64,000 nucleotides of DNA, from contig BRXU01000031.1 in assembly GCA_030267565.1 (NCBI GenBank), positions 1,302,001-1,366,000 on the forward strand. Reading direction: 5' to 3'. Below, one piece after another: positions 12,271 through 24,793 of this stretch (position 1 is the stretch's first letter; each line of letters begins with the position of its first letter). This DNA comes from Pleodorina starrii (taxonomy: Eukaryota > Chlorophyta > Chlorophyceae > Chlamydomonadales > Volvocaceae). Below the pieces are notes generated by a model. The model was not told where the DNA came from. It saw only the letters and a list, made by a program, of their open reading frames with translations, and ran no database searches. Position numbers and translations under genes: made by a program.

Positions 12271-14041
12271 AAAAAGATTTCGCGGCCCGGTGGCAAGTTC
12301 AGCCTTTTTACAGCAAGCCCTTATAGCTGCCACGCGCGTGGTGTACTCGCGCGTTGTCCCCGTCACCGAGCTTGCAACAACCGGTTACGCTGTACGTCAT
12401 CCTGTGCGCGAAATGCTGAGCCAGACATACCCCGCCGCATCCCGACCTCTCAAGCGCTGCTTAGGGCCTTTTTATGAGGACAGTTAATGGCGTTACAGAA
12501 GGCGCATGCCCCGACTACAGTGCTATAGCTTCGGGGTTGTGGGACCTATGCAACCACCCCCTAACCACCCCTCGCTGTGGTGCCAGATGGAGCTGAAGGC
12601 GTTCCCGAAATGCTTTTAGACTTCCAAGACGACTTCTGCGGCATGTTGTAGTAGAGACAGGGCGCATTTCCTGTGCGTCGGAGGAGCAACAGTGCTCGGG
12701 AATCAGTGTGGTGGCGGGTGACTGGCCGAGGTTCCCGTGCATCTTGCCCATTCAGTCGTGCCTCGAGGGCAAGCTGGAAGCTGCCCAAACCCCCTTGTCC
12801 GTGCATGACGGGCGTGACTGCCTCTACAATGCCATAGGTCTGTCGTGAGCCATGTTATCGTGCCGTGCCACTCAGCCGATTAGAAGCCGTGACCAAGCAA
12901 CACCCCACCTCGCCACTGGATCGCACGCACCGCAAGACTAGGGTTCTCTTATGCACGTGGGCGTTGGGCAAGCGGCTGTAGCTGAGTCGATCCGGGCGAG
13001 CTGTAGCTTACCCTAAGTTTGCTTCCGCGAGGGACACGAGGCGAGGGAGGCGGAGGGGGTGGTATGACCTGGCACGGTATCTCGCGGTGTGGAAAAGGCA
13101 TGGACCTAATGGACGAGCACGGGTGGAGAGGGGTGTATGCACCATCACACTGATTTTATCTCCTATACTTGTTGGAAAGCCAAGAATAATTGTATGCCAT
13201 AACGACACAGTACGGCGCGCTTCTGCGCGAGTCTGCGCTCAGTTCGACGTAAGCAGCATCACGTATACTGCAACCGTCACAAGTTTCAGACGCGATGCAG
13301 CCCTTTGCTGAGTAAATAGAAATCGATTGATGTCCGTTTCACAGGATCCATGCGTTTCTGTTCTTTTCCTTAATTGCGACAACAAGTGCATGAACGCCAG
13401 AGGATGAACGCTGTTATTTTGCCAGATGTCAATCGCTGTAGCGTGGAACTAGGCAGCATATTCAAGTTCTAAAATTTTCTTTCATAAAAAATTAACTTTT
13501 GATCGGTCAAGTTGGCTGTGAGCAGGATTGCTGAATTAGCCGCGTGGCGGCGTGTCATAGCACGCGCAGCAACACAAATGCGTTGGTCGAACGCGCATCC
13601 TGAAACGCAGAGTAACTACAACACCGATATCAACGAGAGTAAAAAGTTGAAGTCTGGTATCTTGCCACAGACACCACGCGACACAGACACAAGGAGTCCT
13701 GGGGTCGCACCGCTGCCGTACCGTATAGTTTATCTCAGGCGTGCGCTTGCACATCCTCTCTGCTGTTAAGCTGCCACATATCCTTCCTATCATACGGACG
13801 CCACTCTATCATGCGACGAAAGCAAATCGCCGTACGGCGAAGATGAGACGTTTTTAACCGAAAGCCCGAAACACGGTTCTCGCGCTCTGTTCGGATACAT
13901 TGATGACTTCCTTCAGCACATTGTAATGCCGTCCACTCTGCACACACTGTCAAGCAAATCACGACTATACTTGCACAGTCCGGCGAGGGTGAGCGCGCGC
14001 GCCCTATTTTTTACCGACAGCCAAGCCTACAATGTGATCAC

Positions 14042-15853
14042 ATGTATTTAATGCAGGCACACTCGCGGCGACGGCTAGCGTGTGATTGCGGACGAAAAAG
14101 AACAGCTGCCCAGCTCGCGCATCGCGTTAACATAACGATAATCGACAGCGTAAAGGGCTTCAACTGGGACACATCCGTGCAGGTAAATCTGGTCGGGTCT
14201 CCATGCAAGAGTACGGCATCGGTGGGAGGAGGGTCCCGGACGACCGTCGAGTGTCGGGCCGGGGCCCGATGCTGCGGCGTTGCGGGGCGGGACTGCGGGG
14301 CTGCATGCGTACGTCCGCAAAACGCTGTCATGCGCAAACACGCAAACGCGCGCACGACACACAACGCACTCGCTCATCACGGCGACTGTGTTGCTGGCTG
14401 CACTGCGCTGCGCGTCTCCGCGGCTTTCTCGGCCTTTGCTGGCCACTTTTCATCTCGCCACATCAGCACTACGAGCACTACATCCTGTACTCCAATATGC
14501 ACCAATACCTGTACTTCGAGCGCCCCTGTAGTCACGTACGACACTTGGCGCTTTGGCGCAAAGCACGCCAACGGCAGGGAAGGGAAAGACACACCCCCTG
14601 TCGCCCGCCTCGCTGGGGGCCCTCCCGGCATTGTCGACCGGATCGGCACCCACCCTCGCAATCGATCATTCATCCAACCAACCAGGTCGCCTCGCTGCTC
14701 TCCGCCGCCTTTTACGACGACGATGACGCGTGGCGGCGCGGCACCGCGCGCGCGGATGAGCAGCGAGCGACCCGCGGCGCGGCGGTGTTCGGCTGGTCGT
14801 CGCTGTTTGCACTACTGCTGCAACACCTGTCGTACGGCAACCGGCATCTGACGCTGCTGGCATTTGCGGACGAGCAGGTGGGCTGCGTTGGACTGCGCCG
14901 GCAGCAGTTGCATTTGGGTTTTAGGGTTTTATTAGGGTTTGGGCTCCTTGGCACTGCTTGCAGGGGCTTGCTTAGGGTCCCGGCCTTCGGGGATGTTAAA
15001 ACACCAAGGGCACAAGCTGGTTGGTTTGCCAACCACCCAACCGCTAAACTCAACCGCAGGTGGTTGGCTGCTGCGGGCTGACATTTGAGGCTGCGCCCGC
15101 TGATGTGGCGGCCGCCACGGGTACGGCAGAGGGGTCGCTGTACGGCTTGCTGACAGGGATAGCGGTCGCGCCGGCGCACCGGCGCCGCGGCATCGCTTCT
15201 GAGCTTCTGGAGGCGGCCGCGAGGGCGGCAGTGGGGCGGTTGCCGCCGCCGGCACTGTTGGCGCTCCTGGTGGCGCGAACCAACACGGCGGCCATTAGGT
15301 GGGGCGCAGAGAGGGTTGGCACAGGGTTTCGGAGCGCACTCAGGGCGATGGCCCGAGAGGCACGACGCACGATGGTTCGCGGGTTTGGGATTGGGCTTTA
15401 GGGGTAAAGGGGTATAGGGCTACAGGGGTATAGGGGTTTACCGCGGGTTAGGCCGCAGCATATGCTGCTGTACTGCTATACTGCTGTATTCTCATATGGG
15501 CCCCATGAAGGCAGCGCCGTCACCGCGAAAGCAGCCATCAAACCAGCCGTACCTCTCGCCGCCCGGCCATCGTGACCCTCCCCGCTCGTGTCCGTCACTC
15601 AGCCGCCACTGCACGCCGCGCCCCGCCCGCCTCCGCCGCTTTCTGCCGCACGAGACACGCCTGCCGCACGACGGCCCTGACATTGCCCCCTTGCTGCCCC
15701 CCGCCGCCACGCCGCGCCAGGCTGTACGTGCGGCAGGGCTACGAGGAGCAGTCGGCCTGGGTGGATACGCGCTGGCAGGAGGAGGCGGAGCGGGGAAAGG
15801 TCGGCAAGCCGCGGCGGCTGCTGATGGCCAAGCGCCTACAGCAGCCGCAGTAG
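14042..15853 (+). CDS. GNAT-family N-acetyltransferase, possibly organelle-targeted
   Basis: A GCN5-related acetyltransferase that moves an acetyl group from acetyl-CoA to an amine; the substrate is not predictable. Exons are 14042-14182, 14686-14877, 15060-15298 and 15721-15853, all in phase, giving 234 residues. The GNAT core is clear: QVASLLSAAF at the first helix, LLAFADEQVVGCCGL across the exon 2/3 junction, then TGIAVAPAHRRRGIASELL, which contains the acetyl-CoA loop RRRGIA, and NTAAIRLYVRQGYEE, the C-terminal motif B. The protein ends in KPRRLLMAKRL, as in plant chloroplast-type GNATs. The Arg-rich N-terminus could be a transit peptide. Exon 1 is the weakest part; it is supported by phase and by NITIIDSVKGF leading into the first helix. 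Confidence 0.85.
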
Positions 15854-16522
15854 CAGCGGCCGGTTACGTCGACTCCAATGGCAGGCAGGCATTTGGGCAG
15901 GCGCGCGGCTGCATCTCCACCGGAAGCAAGCTGGCTGGTCTGCTGGCTGCTTTGGGCTTCGGCTGGGGCCGCCGCTGGCGGCATTCTGCAAGTTCGATGG
16001 ATGGCGTGGCGCTTGCTCCAGGGAAGGGGAAGGGAATGGGGAGCGGGTTACGCGACCGACGGAGGGCTGGTGCGGCGGCAATGGCGGCCTTTGGACTGGT
16101 GGACTGGTGGACTGGTGGGGAGATCGGATGCGCTGCTGCGCTGCATTGCTGCTTCTGTGGTTGACGGGGCCTGACGCCCTGCGACTGGGGCCGCTGGCTC
16201 CTCGAGGAGCAAGGGGAGGCGGGTGGGAGGGGCCCGGCCAGCAGGATTCAGCAGGAGAGGAACGGCGCGGCTGCGTACCCGTGAATGGTGGCCGCATTTC
16301 GCCGGGATTGGCAGCGGTTGGCTGAAGAGTCCAGTCAGGTTGGGCAGCGTCGCAGGCTCGAGGGGCGGGGGCTCGGAGCTGAGACAAAGCCGTACTCCAA
16401 CGGTTAAGAGTGGTTACTCGTGGTCGAATCATGGCGCAGGCCGCAGTTGTAGTGCATATTTTTCTGAATTGACGAAGCAAGCCGTTTTGGGCGCGGTTGT
16501 GCATTACTGTATCGTATTTCGG

Positions 16523-16527
16523 TGTAA
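16523..16527 (+). terminator. TGTAA poly(A) signal candidate for the GNAT gene
   Basis: First TGTAA on the plus strand after the GNAT stop, about 670 bases downstream and 143 bases before the next start codon. Confidence 0.55.
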
Positions 16528-16669
16528 ATAAGAAGCGGTGGTTGGCTCATTGACTTGCACCCCTTCGTGCTTCGTCAAAGCCTCTGCACAGCTTTAAGCA
16601 TCCCGTAAATTTGAATATATTTACAGTAGAGGCGACGCTAGTACAAAGCATAGGTTCCTCTGCATCAAA

Positions 16670-18209
16670 ATGCAAGTGACGCCGCCACCTCAAACTTGCG
16701 GTCGGTGCATTCGCGCTGGCCGGGAGTCACGACCATTCACCACAATCAGGCCCGTCAGATGTGAGCCTCATGTGTGCCGAGCACGGCTTCAGGCGGACGC
16801 CGGGCAGGTAAATGCGCTGCTCGGAGGACTTGTTCGTCAACCGAAGGCGCAATTGGCAGTTTCAGACGCATACGCTGATATCAACATGCATGCGTACCGA
16901 TATGCATAATTATTCAGCCCCTTCCTCGCGGTCGTGGTGGCCGACGACTCATCTTCGCAACCTGGCGATGCGCTGACGCAGAGCGAGGAGGAGCGGATTT
17001 CCTCGGCCCGTGCGGAGGTGACCAAGCGCATCAAGTCTCACGGCGCCGCGGGGCGCGTGCGCGATGCCATCAGCGCCCTCGCCAGCCTTGCCAACCTGGG
17101 GATACAGCCCGACACCCCCGCGGCGACGGCGCTGGTGCAGGCGTGTTCGCGGGACATGGACTTGGCTCAAAGCATCTTTGACGAAATGTTCGGTGAGAAG
17201 CAGTCTGCTCAGCTCAGAGCTCTGCTCAGGAGGCAATTTGCACAGCGGAGAATCTGTGCAGCTCTGCTCAGGGGGATCTTGGGACGGCAGCAGTGGGAAG
17301 GGTTGGGCACGGCGTGGAAGGAACACCAAGAGTGAGAGAAACGCATGCCAATTTTCTGCCGTACGGGGTACGGTGCCTTTTCGGTGCCCCTCCGAGCGCA
17401 CTGCGTGAGTGTTCCACTGCGAAAGCTCCAGGGTGCGCCTCCCCCAACGGGTTCTACGGCAACTCCCAACCAACTAACCAACCAACTGAAAAAAAGAAAC
17501 GACCCGCTGGCTGCTTCTGCTGCTGCTGCTGCTGGCTGCCGCGCTGTTTCAGGGGAGCTTCTAACGCCGGATGAGGTGTCGTTTGCCGTACTCCTCCGGG
17601 GGTACGGCGCGCTAAACCCGCCCGACTGGCCGCGCATTGACGCAACGCTGACCACGATGCGAATGAAGTACGGCATCGAGCCCACGGCAGGTGCGGGCGT
17701 GGCGCGGCGCGCGGGTCGGGACGGGCCGGGCCGAGATTTCGGTCAGTTGGTGGTTGGCAACGGACGGCCCCAGCGGGCTAACTTGTGGGTTTTGGGTAGC
17801 CGTGCCGTGCCGGTGGGAAGCGATCGGTCGCTCGCGGGGAGCTTTAGGGATATAGGAGCCTGCACCGCCAGGGGCGAAATTAGGCAGGGCTGGGGCCTTG
17901 ATGGGCGGGGCCCCTGGAAACTGGCAAGCTGACTGTTGCCGGTACACGAAGACGAAGGCAGTTCCAAAACCCCTCATCTACCCCCCCACACACAAACACA
18001 CGCACCCTCCCTCTTCCCCCTCCCGCCCCCGTCCGCCAGTTTCGTTCAACGCCCTGCTTGAGGTTTGCTGCCGTACATCCGACATTGACCGGGGTCAGGA
18101 CATCATTGACCGCATGGCAGCTGACGGTGTGGAGCCGGATGAGTTCACGGAGGAGGTGGTGGCTCGGCGCCGTGTGCTCAGGTCGTATCTCAGAAAGACG
18201 CTGCTGTGA
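16670..18209 (+). CDS. Small pentatricopeptide repeat (PPR) protein with organelle-type presequence
   Basis: PPR proteins bind organellar RNA. Exons 16670-16807, 16982-17192, 17553-17690 and 18040-18209 join in phase to give 218 residues. Exon 1 encodes an Arg-rich, acid-poor leader ending near VCRARLQA, like a chloroplast or mitochondrial transit peptide. The rest forms about four degenerate 35-residue repeats: VRDAISALASLANLGIQPDT, LAQSIFDEMFGELLTPDE, FAVLLRGYG with TTMRMKYGIEPTAVSF, and NALLEVCCRTSDIDRG with RMAADGVEPDE. The repeats span introns 2 and 3, which supports those junctions. The exon 1/2 junction rests on phase only. There is no C-terminal E, DYW or SMR domain, so it is a short P-class form. 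Intron 2 has a CTGCTG run before its acceptor. Confidence 0.8.
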
Positions 18210-20658
18210 GCTGGCGGGGAGGCGGGAGCTGGGGGGAGGGGGTGACGGAGGCAGAACGGAGGAGGGTACAAGCTGGGGAGGTGAGGCGAAGCCGGGGGAG
18301 GGAGGAGGGCTGAGAAAGGCGAGGCGCAACCAGGTAGCCGAGACCGAGGCAAGCTTGGGGAGCGAGCTTAGGGGGCTGGCAGCAGCAGCTGGAGGGGATG
18401 GGGCTGCACGGAGCTGTTTTGCTTGTTTTTTAAGGGAGGACCTACACTGCGCCCGGCACGCAGCGCCCGGAGTGGCGCCCTGGGCGCTGGGTCTCAGGGC
18501 GCTGGGTCTGTGAGGGTGAGGAGCCTGGGGGCTGTGACGGGGGATTCGTGGTTGGTATTGGGGGTTCAGTGGATTGGGGGATTGGTGGCGATGCGTTGGA
18601 GTACCGTATCGGGGCTCACCACCCACCCTTGGGCGTTGTTGACCTCGACACCTGTGGGTCCCTGTGGGTGAGTGAGTGAGTGAGTGAGAGGGGAAGCAAG
18701 CTCACCGCATGGAGGCGTGGTCCGCGGGTCCCCGCTGGTCTTTGAAATCGGCGTTGGTCTCATTTGACCTTGGCCATGGCCTCGCCGAAAGTGGCAGATG
18801 GAGGGGAGGAAGTGGGAAGGGCGCATTCCGCCTCTCTGTCTGTCTGCCAGAATTTTGAAACTCAGCGACCCAATCCAGTTCTTGGCGCTTTCGTGTCGGG
18901 CCCCTTCAATCCCTCTTCCATCTGCCTCTCGCCGAGGTTCGCTTCGGGACATCGGTTTCGTCGGTGCCAGCTGATCTGATCTGATTTGAATAATCTGATA
19001 CGATATGAAATGATCTGACCTGAAGCGGATGATTCGTGCAGTGCAGTGCAGTTCAAAGGACAATAGACCGTGAGGCCCCGCGCGCAGGTCCCGGCCCCTG
19101 CCGAGCCTGAGAGAGATGAGATCGCACCCCACACAGGCCGCACTCACTGCCGCTGCCGGGCTGCCTGCGTATCTGAGACGCCCTGTATCTGTGCCTGCGT
19201 ATCTGAGACTGCCTGCGTATCTGTCGGGTCGTGCGCCGTTGCTGGTGAGCGGGCTTGGCTGGGTGTGCGTCTTTCCTAGTAAGAACTTGAGTACGAACAT
19301 ACCACACGGGCCGGCGGCTCTTGGCGCCCCTCCGACATCACCATCACCATCCGGGATGGGGTTGGTCCACTGCAACCTATAAACCCAAAAATCCAAGAGC
19401 AGCTGATTCGTTCACATGGCGGGAAGGGGGGTGGAGAGGAGGAGTAAAGGAAAAAGATACCGCAGTGAAGGACGGACACGGCATTAGCGAACGGAGGGGG
19501 GAGGGGGAGGCGGGGAGCTGTCAGGCACTGGGACGGCGTAGTCCACCCCGAGGAGAGGTGTTGCCCGAATGAGCAGGTCCCGATCCACGACGCCAGGTCC
19601 CCCGATGAGCCCCGCCCCCTGCTCCCTGCTCCCTGCCCGCTTCGTGCCCTGAAACGCTTCCACGGCCTCCACGGCCTCCTTGCACCGGATTGCGACCCAA
19701 AGGATGTGATGATTCTTGCGTGCGGCCGAGAAATGTGTGGCGCTGAGCTGCTGCTGCTGATGATGCTGATGATGTCACGTGCAGTGCGGTGCGGTGAGAT
19801 GTCTGAGCAATCGTCTGTCCGCAAGGTAAGGCAAGGTACCGCAGGTTGGGCGATGCGGCCGGGAAACGCACGGGCGGTTGCCTAATGCCTCCGTCCGGGG
19901 TGGGGTGGGGTGCGATCAGAGCCTGTCAGAGAGGCGGGCGGCCTGTCTGTCTGTCTGCCTCGACCACCGCTAATACCAGATCGCGAAATGGGGGTTGGAG
20001 GTGCGGGGAGGGGAGGGGAAGATTCCGCCATCGCGCCAGCACCGAAATTTAAATTATTGATGATATATTCGCACTTGTACACCGCCGTCCTTCTTCTGAA
20101 CAGGCCTGCGGGGAAGCCGAGGGAAGCCGTCCTTTCCGTCGCCGACACTTGAATTCGTCAGCTGCTTCTGGCTGCTTGTCTAGAGCATAAAATGCACATG
20201 ACAGATACCACAAATTTAACAATAATAAATAACTCAAAGGAAGTGGGGGATTTTGTTGCACGACGCGTGAGCCATGACTGGGCTCGACAATCGATTATTC
20301 GGTGCTCGGCCAAATGACGGGCGTTACATCATCGGGCCCTCTCCGACTCCAACTGCCACCGCCTGGGATCCACAATGCAGCACCAGCGCTACCTACTCCC
20401 TTATAACTATCCTAATGCTCGCGTCTTCCGTGCTGACATACCGGAAACAACAGGGCGAAATTGTCGCAGACCCGCGGGCGAGAAAACGCTCGCGCTCACG
20501 CATACCAAAAGACGCAAAAACGCACGGCTTGTTTTCATTGTATCACACACAGCTTGCTGCATATTGTTGCGAAAGGAGCCACGCGAAGCGCGAGGCAGCA
20601 CCCCCGGCTCGCGGTTTCAGTTGTTCGAGGCTCGCGAAAACGCAGGCTGCCGGGCGCC
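18210..20658. other. Intergenic region between the PPR gene and START copy 1
   Basis: Contains short tandem tracts: GTGA at 18668-18690, a GATCTGA-like run at 18970-19020, and GCCTGCGTATCTGA units at 19160-19222. A minus-strand open frame at 19484-19672 reads AVEAFQGTKRAGS and DRDLLIRATPLLG before a stop. It might be a last exon, but I found no partner exons or domain. I found no TGTAA for the PPR gene here. Confidence 0.45.
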
Positions 20659-23600
20659 ATGCGGGCCTCGAGGCCTGCTCCCCGCGGCACCTTCCCCATC
20701 GCAACACTGGCAATGCGCCTCCTGTGCGCCTCTGCCTACCTCTTCGTCATCATCGTCATCTCGGCAGATCTGAAGGCCGCGGTCGCGCAGGAGGAGCAGC
20801 AGGAGCAGGAGCAGCGGCCCCCCCCGCACATCCCCGCACCGGACCGCTTCCATAACGGCAGCATCATCTTGGATGGCGACCGCACCCACATCAGCGCCAG
20901 CGCCAGAGGCGCCGCCGCTTTCGCACTGCCGCTCGTCGCCGACGACGATGCCGGCGCCAACGCCGGCGCGCGCCTTTTCCCGACGCGTGCCGCTGTCGTG
21001 GCGGCGGCCGACGCCGCGGCCGCGGCGCTGCTGGGCTCCGCTCCCTTCGCGGAGGACGGCAATCCCCTCACGGGCATTACCACTCTGCTGTTTGTCTTCG
21101 CGGCGGGGGTCCTCCTGGGCACTGCTCTCTCGAGGCGGTCTGCCCCGCGTCTCCGCGGCGCTGGCGCTGGCGGCTCCGCCGCCGCCGGTGCCACCCCTGC
21201 TGAGCAGTCGCCCTTTCACACATCCGACGAGACGGTGTCGTACAACAGCGCGGTAAACGAGGTGGAGGGCAGCGGCGGCGGCAGCGTCGTCGGAGCTGAC
21301 GCGACGGAGCTGTCGCCGCCGCCGCCGCCGCGTGACGCCCGCAGCGGCGCCGCCGCGTTGGTCGCTGCCAGCGGCGGCGGCGGCGCCTCCACTGCATCTG
21401 TCGTGCCGCCGCCGACGCCGCCGCGTGACACCGGCAGCCTCGCCTCCGCTGCATCGGACGACGCGAGCAGCGCCGAGTCATCCGATGCCGCTGACACTGC
21501 CGCTGCCGCCGCCGCCGTCGGCGCGGCGCTCACCGCCGCTGACGCCGACGCGATCGCGGCGGCCGCCGCCATCAGTCGTCCCGTACACTTGTGGTACATC
21601 ACGCAGCAAGACCTGGATTTCTTCCGGCTGAGGGCTGAGCAGGACGTTGTCGTACACGGCGCCGGGCCGTGGAGTCACATGGTTGATCGGGAGGTGCCTC
21701 ACAACTACCGGTACAGCGCCTGGCGCCGTACACTGGCCAACGGCCTAACCGAATACCGGTCAGTCATGGTGATGCCGGACTGCAGCCCGCTCGAGTACGT
21801 CGACTTTTCGTTCGACGACGCCGTCAGGTGAGTCATAACGGGTCGTCGTGTAGACAAGGCGTAGCAAGGCGGTGTTTGAAGTTGAGGTTCCCAAATCGGC
21901 TCTAAGTGTCTGCTTCGCTAGTTTGGTAGTCGGAGCCACAAAGGACCGCGGCGACAAACTACAACAACTGCTGCTGTTGCATGCGGTGACCGGTGTCGCT
22001 CTGTGTGTGTGAACGCTTCTGTCCAAAATATATTATAAATGTTATCAAAAATATATTTACTACAAAAATTATAACAAAATATTTTTTGGAAAATATATAA
22101 TATTTTATAAATTATGCCGCCCTCTCCTTCCATCCCCCAACCTCCCGCCCCCGCAACCTCCCGGCCTCCTCCCGCCCTCTTCCCCCTCCCGCCCTCTTCC
22201 CCCTCCCGCCCTCTTCCTCCTCCCGCCCTCTTCCCCCTCCCGCCCTCTTCCCCCTCCCGCCCTCTTCCACCCGCCCCCCCAGGTGCCGCTGGGAGGGCTT
22301 CATGGTCAGTGCTGAGGTGCTGGAGGCGGGAGACCAGCGGCAGAGGCAGCAGGTGGGGGAGCGCGGCTGCCTGCTCAACACAGGCAGGCAGGCAGGGAGG
22401 GTGGGGTCTGTGGACCCTGGGGGGGGGGGCGGGTGGGGCTGCGGAGCCGCCCCGTCGCGTAGCCCTCCACCTGCATCCACCACCACACACCCCGGCCCTG
22501 AGATCTGGGACTGTGTCTGTTTGGAGTGACTGCCTCGGGATTAATCTGCTGGGTGTCCGCCGTACAGGTACACGCCGGTGGACAACCGCTGTCGTACAGA
22601 TAAGCGCGAATCGAAATGGAGACGTGCGTGTGTTTTGTGTATGTTTCGGGCCTGCGTGTGTGTGCATGTGTGTGCACAGCTCATTGTGGACCCAATGAAC
22701 GGAACGTGTTCACAGAGTCCAACCCAGCAGAACGCTGGCTACAGAAGGCCACTCTCCAATCTGCGTAGCGGCCCGCCCGCTCGCCTCGTCGACCACGTAG
22801 CGGAATACGGCTGATGTCGTACTCATGTCGCGCATCGTCCTTCTGCACGCAGGTGGTTCGCTGGATCCGGTCGTTTCCGTTTGGATTCATAACCGACCGG
22901 CAGTACGTCATCGCGCGGGCGCTCTTCAGCGTCACGCCCGACGGCGTCGTACACGCCGGCCTGCCGGCGGCGGCGCCGCCGGCGGCGCGTCACGGGCCGG
23001 CCGCGGCGGCGACGCCGGCGGACGCCGTACCCGCCGCCACCTTCTATTGCGTCACCAAGGCCATCGACCACCCTGGAGCCAACGACGGCACCACCGGCAG
23101 GATCGTACAGGTCACCGATTACTACAGCATGTGGCGCGTCAGGTACGGCGGTATGTACGGCATAAACGACGGAGTACGGCGTTCGTGTGTGCTGCGGTGG
23201 GCTGGTGGCGGTGCGTGTGCGAAGGTGCATCCTCCGCACCTGAACCCCTCTCGCTCCCTCCCGCGCTGCCCTTGATTTGATGTTCTGTCATGGATCGGTT
23301 GCAGGTCGGTTGCGTGTCCCTGGGGCGGCGAGCGCCCCGCAGTGGAGCTGATGCTGCTGCACTGCGAGGATATGAAGGTTCCGGAGCGGCTGGCCAGGTA
23401 AGTGCGGCTTGTCCGGTAGCGTAATGTCTCGCTGCAGCACGGGAGGTATACCGGTACGGCAACACTCATGGATCGCGGTGTCGTCCCGGTCGCCACCCTA
23501 GGGTTCGCCGCCTTTCTCCTCCGCATCTTCCACCTCCTCCTTTCAATCCTCCGCCTTCCGAATTCCTACTTTTCTCCTCTCCTTTCCCCGTCTCCGCTGC

Positions 23601-24793
23601 GGTATCTTTTTTTACCCCCCTCAGGATGTCCGTGGGTCTGGGTATGCGCAAGTACGTGCACATCCAAGTGGGCCACCTGCCCGGATTCGTGACGGAGCGC
23701 CGGTCCCGCGTCGCACCCACGCAGCCCGACCCCCTGGCGTACGGACACCACCACCACGTGTACGGACCCGCGGCGACGGCACGTGCCGCCGCCGCCGCCG
23801 CGCGCAGCGGCGCGGCGGGCAGCGGCGAAGGCGCTGCGGATCGCCGACCCCCCCATGGTCCGTCGACTCCCCTGGCGCCGACGCGCGCCGCGGCGGCGGC
23901 CAGCGGCCGTGGCGGCGGCGGCGGCGGGCAGTACGACAGCTCTGGACCGGAGGGCGTACTCGGCGGCGGGGAGTCGCCAGCAGGGGTGGGCTCCGACGCG
24001 GCGGCCAGTGACAGCGACGGCGGCGGCGGCGGCGAGTGGCGCGCCGCCACCGACCCGTGGGTCAGTGTGGGGCGCGGGACGTCGTCGACGGGGCCGTGGA
24101 GCCGCCAGGCTCTGCCGCAGGTACCGTACGTCTGGCAGTTGGTCGGTTGGCAGGGGTTGTGAAAATGAGAGTTTCGACATCCTGTTGTCTACCTGTTATC
24201 CACCTGCCGGATCTTTATAGGCTCAAAGGCGGGGTGCGGGCGGGAGGGCGGGTGGGTGGGCGGGCGGATGGATGTGTGTTGCTGTGTTGCTGTATTACAC
24301 CCAGCCACCCATCATCACACGTGTCAGGTCCGTAGCTCGCCTCCATACACCACCTCCGCCTTTCTCTTGACCAGTGACCAGTGACCACTTCACACCAGTT
24401 CTCACACACAATCATTGCCTTTTCTCGCGCGCACTGCCACCGCTACGTAACCGTCATGTAACCCGTCAGGCACTGACGTCATCCTCCTGGGGCCCGGACC
24501 AAGCCGGCCGCCGCGGCGGTGGCGGCGGCGGCGCCGGTCGCCTGCTTCGCCGCGCGGCGCTGGCTGCGGTGGTGGTTCTGGTGGCGAGGCACTGGCGGCG
24601 CGGCGGGCCGGATGGCGGCGCGAAGCGCGCGTGGAGCACAGGCGGCGGCAAGCGGGGCGGCAGGGCCGAGGGCGGGGATGGCGGCGCCGCGGCGGCACTC
24701 GTGGGAGGGGAGGGGACGACGGCGGACATCGACGCGGCTGCCGCGGGTGGGGAGGTCCCTGCCGGGGCCACTGGGGTGCCTCCCTCCCCGTGA
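20659..24793 (+). CDS. Membrane-anchored START-domain lipid-transfer protein, tandem copy 1
   Basis: Predicted lipid-binding START protein of the plant CP5-like (non-homeodomain) type. Exons are 20659-21827, 22283-22352, 22853-23142, 23305-23397, 23625-24120 and 24470-24793, in phase, giving 813 residues. A signal or anchor segment lies near 17-45 (LLCASAYLFVIIVI) and a second hydrophobic helix at about 137-156 (LLFVFAAGVLLG). An Ala/Gly/Pro-rich linker leads to START at about 311-570. START landmarks are TQQDLDFFRLRAEQ, YSAWRRTLANGLTEYRS, FDDAVRCRWEGF, VVRWIRSFPFGFITDRQYV, FYCVTKAIDHPG, DYYSMWRVR and ACPWGGERPAVELMLLH. After START come GHHHHVYGP, another low-complexity linker and a short hydrophobic stretch AALAAVVVLVA flanked by Arg. 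Copy 2 downstream shares every exon. The lipid ligand and host membrane are unknown. Confidence 0.88.
22024..22114. repeat. Extreme AT-rich island in intron 1 of START copy 1
   Basis: About 90 bases are nearly all A and T, inside a strongly GC-rich intron. The island is followed at once by tandem CCCTCTTCCCCCTCCCG units (about 22170-22270). Copy 2 lacks the island at the same intron. It may be a small insertion of foreign or organellar DNA, or an expanded simple repeat. Confidence 0.7.

Larger units (their letters stand above)
10181..14041. other. Repeat-bearing intergenic DNA between divergent genes
   Basis: This 3.9-kb stretch separates the 5' ends of the SAND-ARID (-) and GNAT (+) genes. 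From about 10650 to 14000 it is visibly richer in A+T than the rest of the window. It carries a direct repeat near 11.2-11.45 kb and a GC hairpin at 12.23 kb, with no supported exon chain. It looks like decayed mobile DNA plus promoters, but I cannot define an element's ends. Confidence 0.5.

Noticed and set aside
14919..14940. TTTTAGGG telomere-like motif in the GNAT intron (and its inverse at 31090-31097)
   Set aside because: Single degenerate copies, not an array; expected by chance or minor relics.
19484..19672. Short minus-strand frame ending PVPDSSPPPPPPSVR
   Set aside because: Could be a terminal exon, but no partner exon, domain or poly(A) signal was found.
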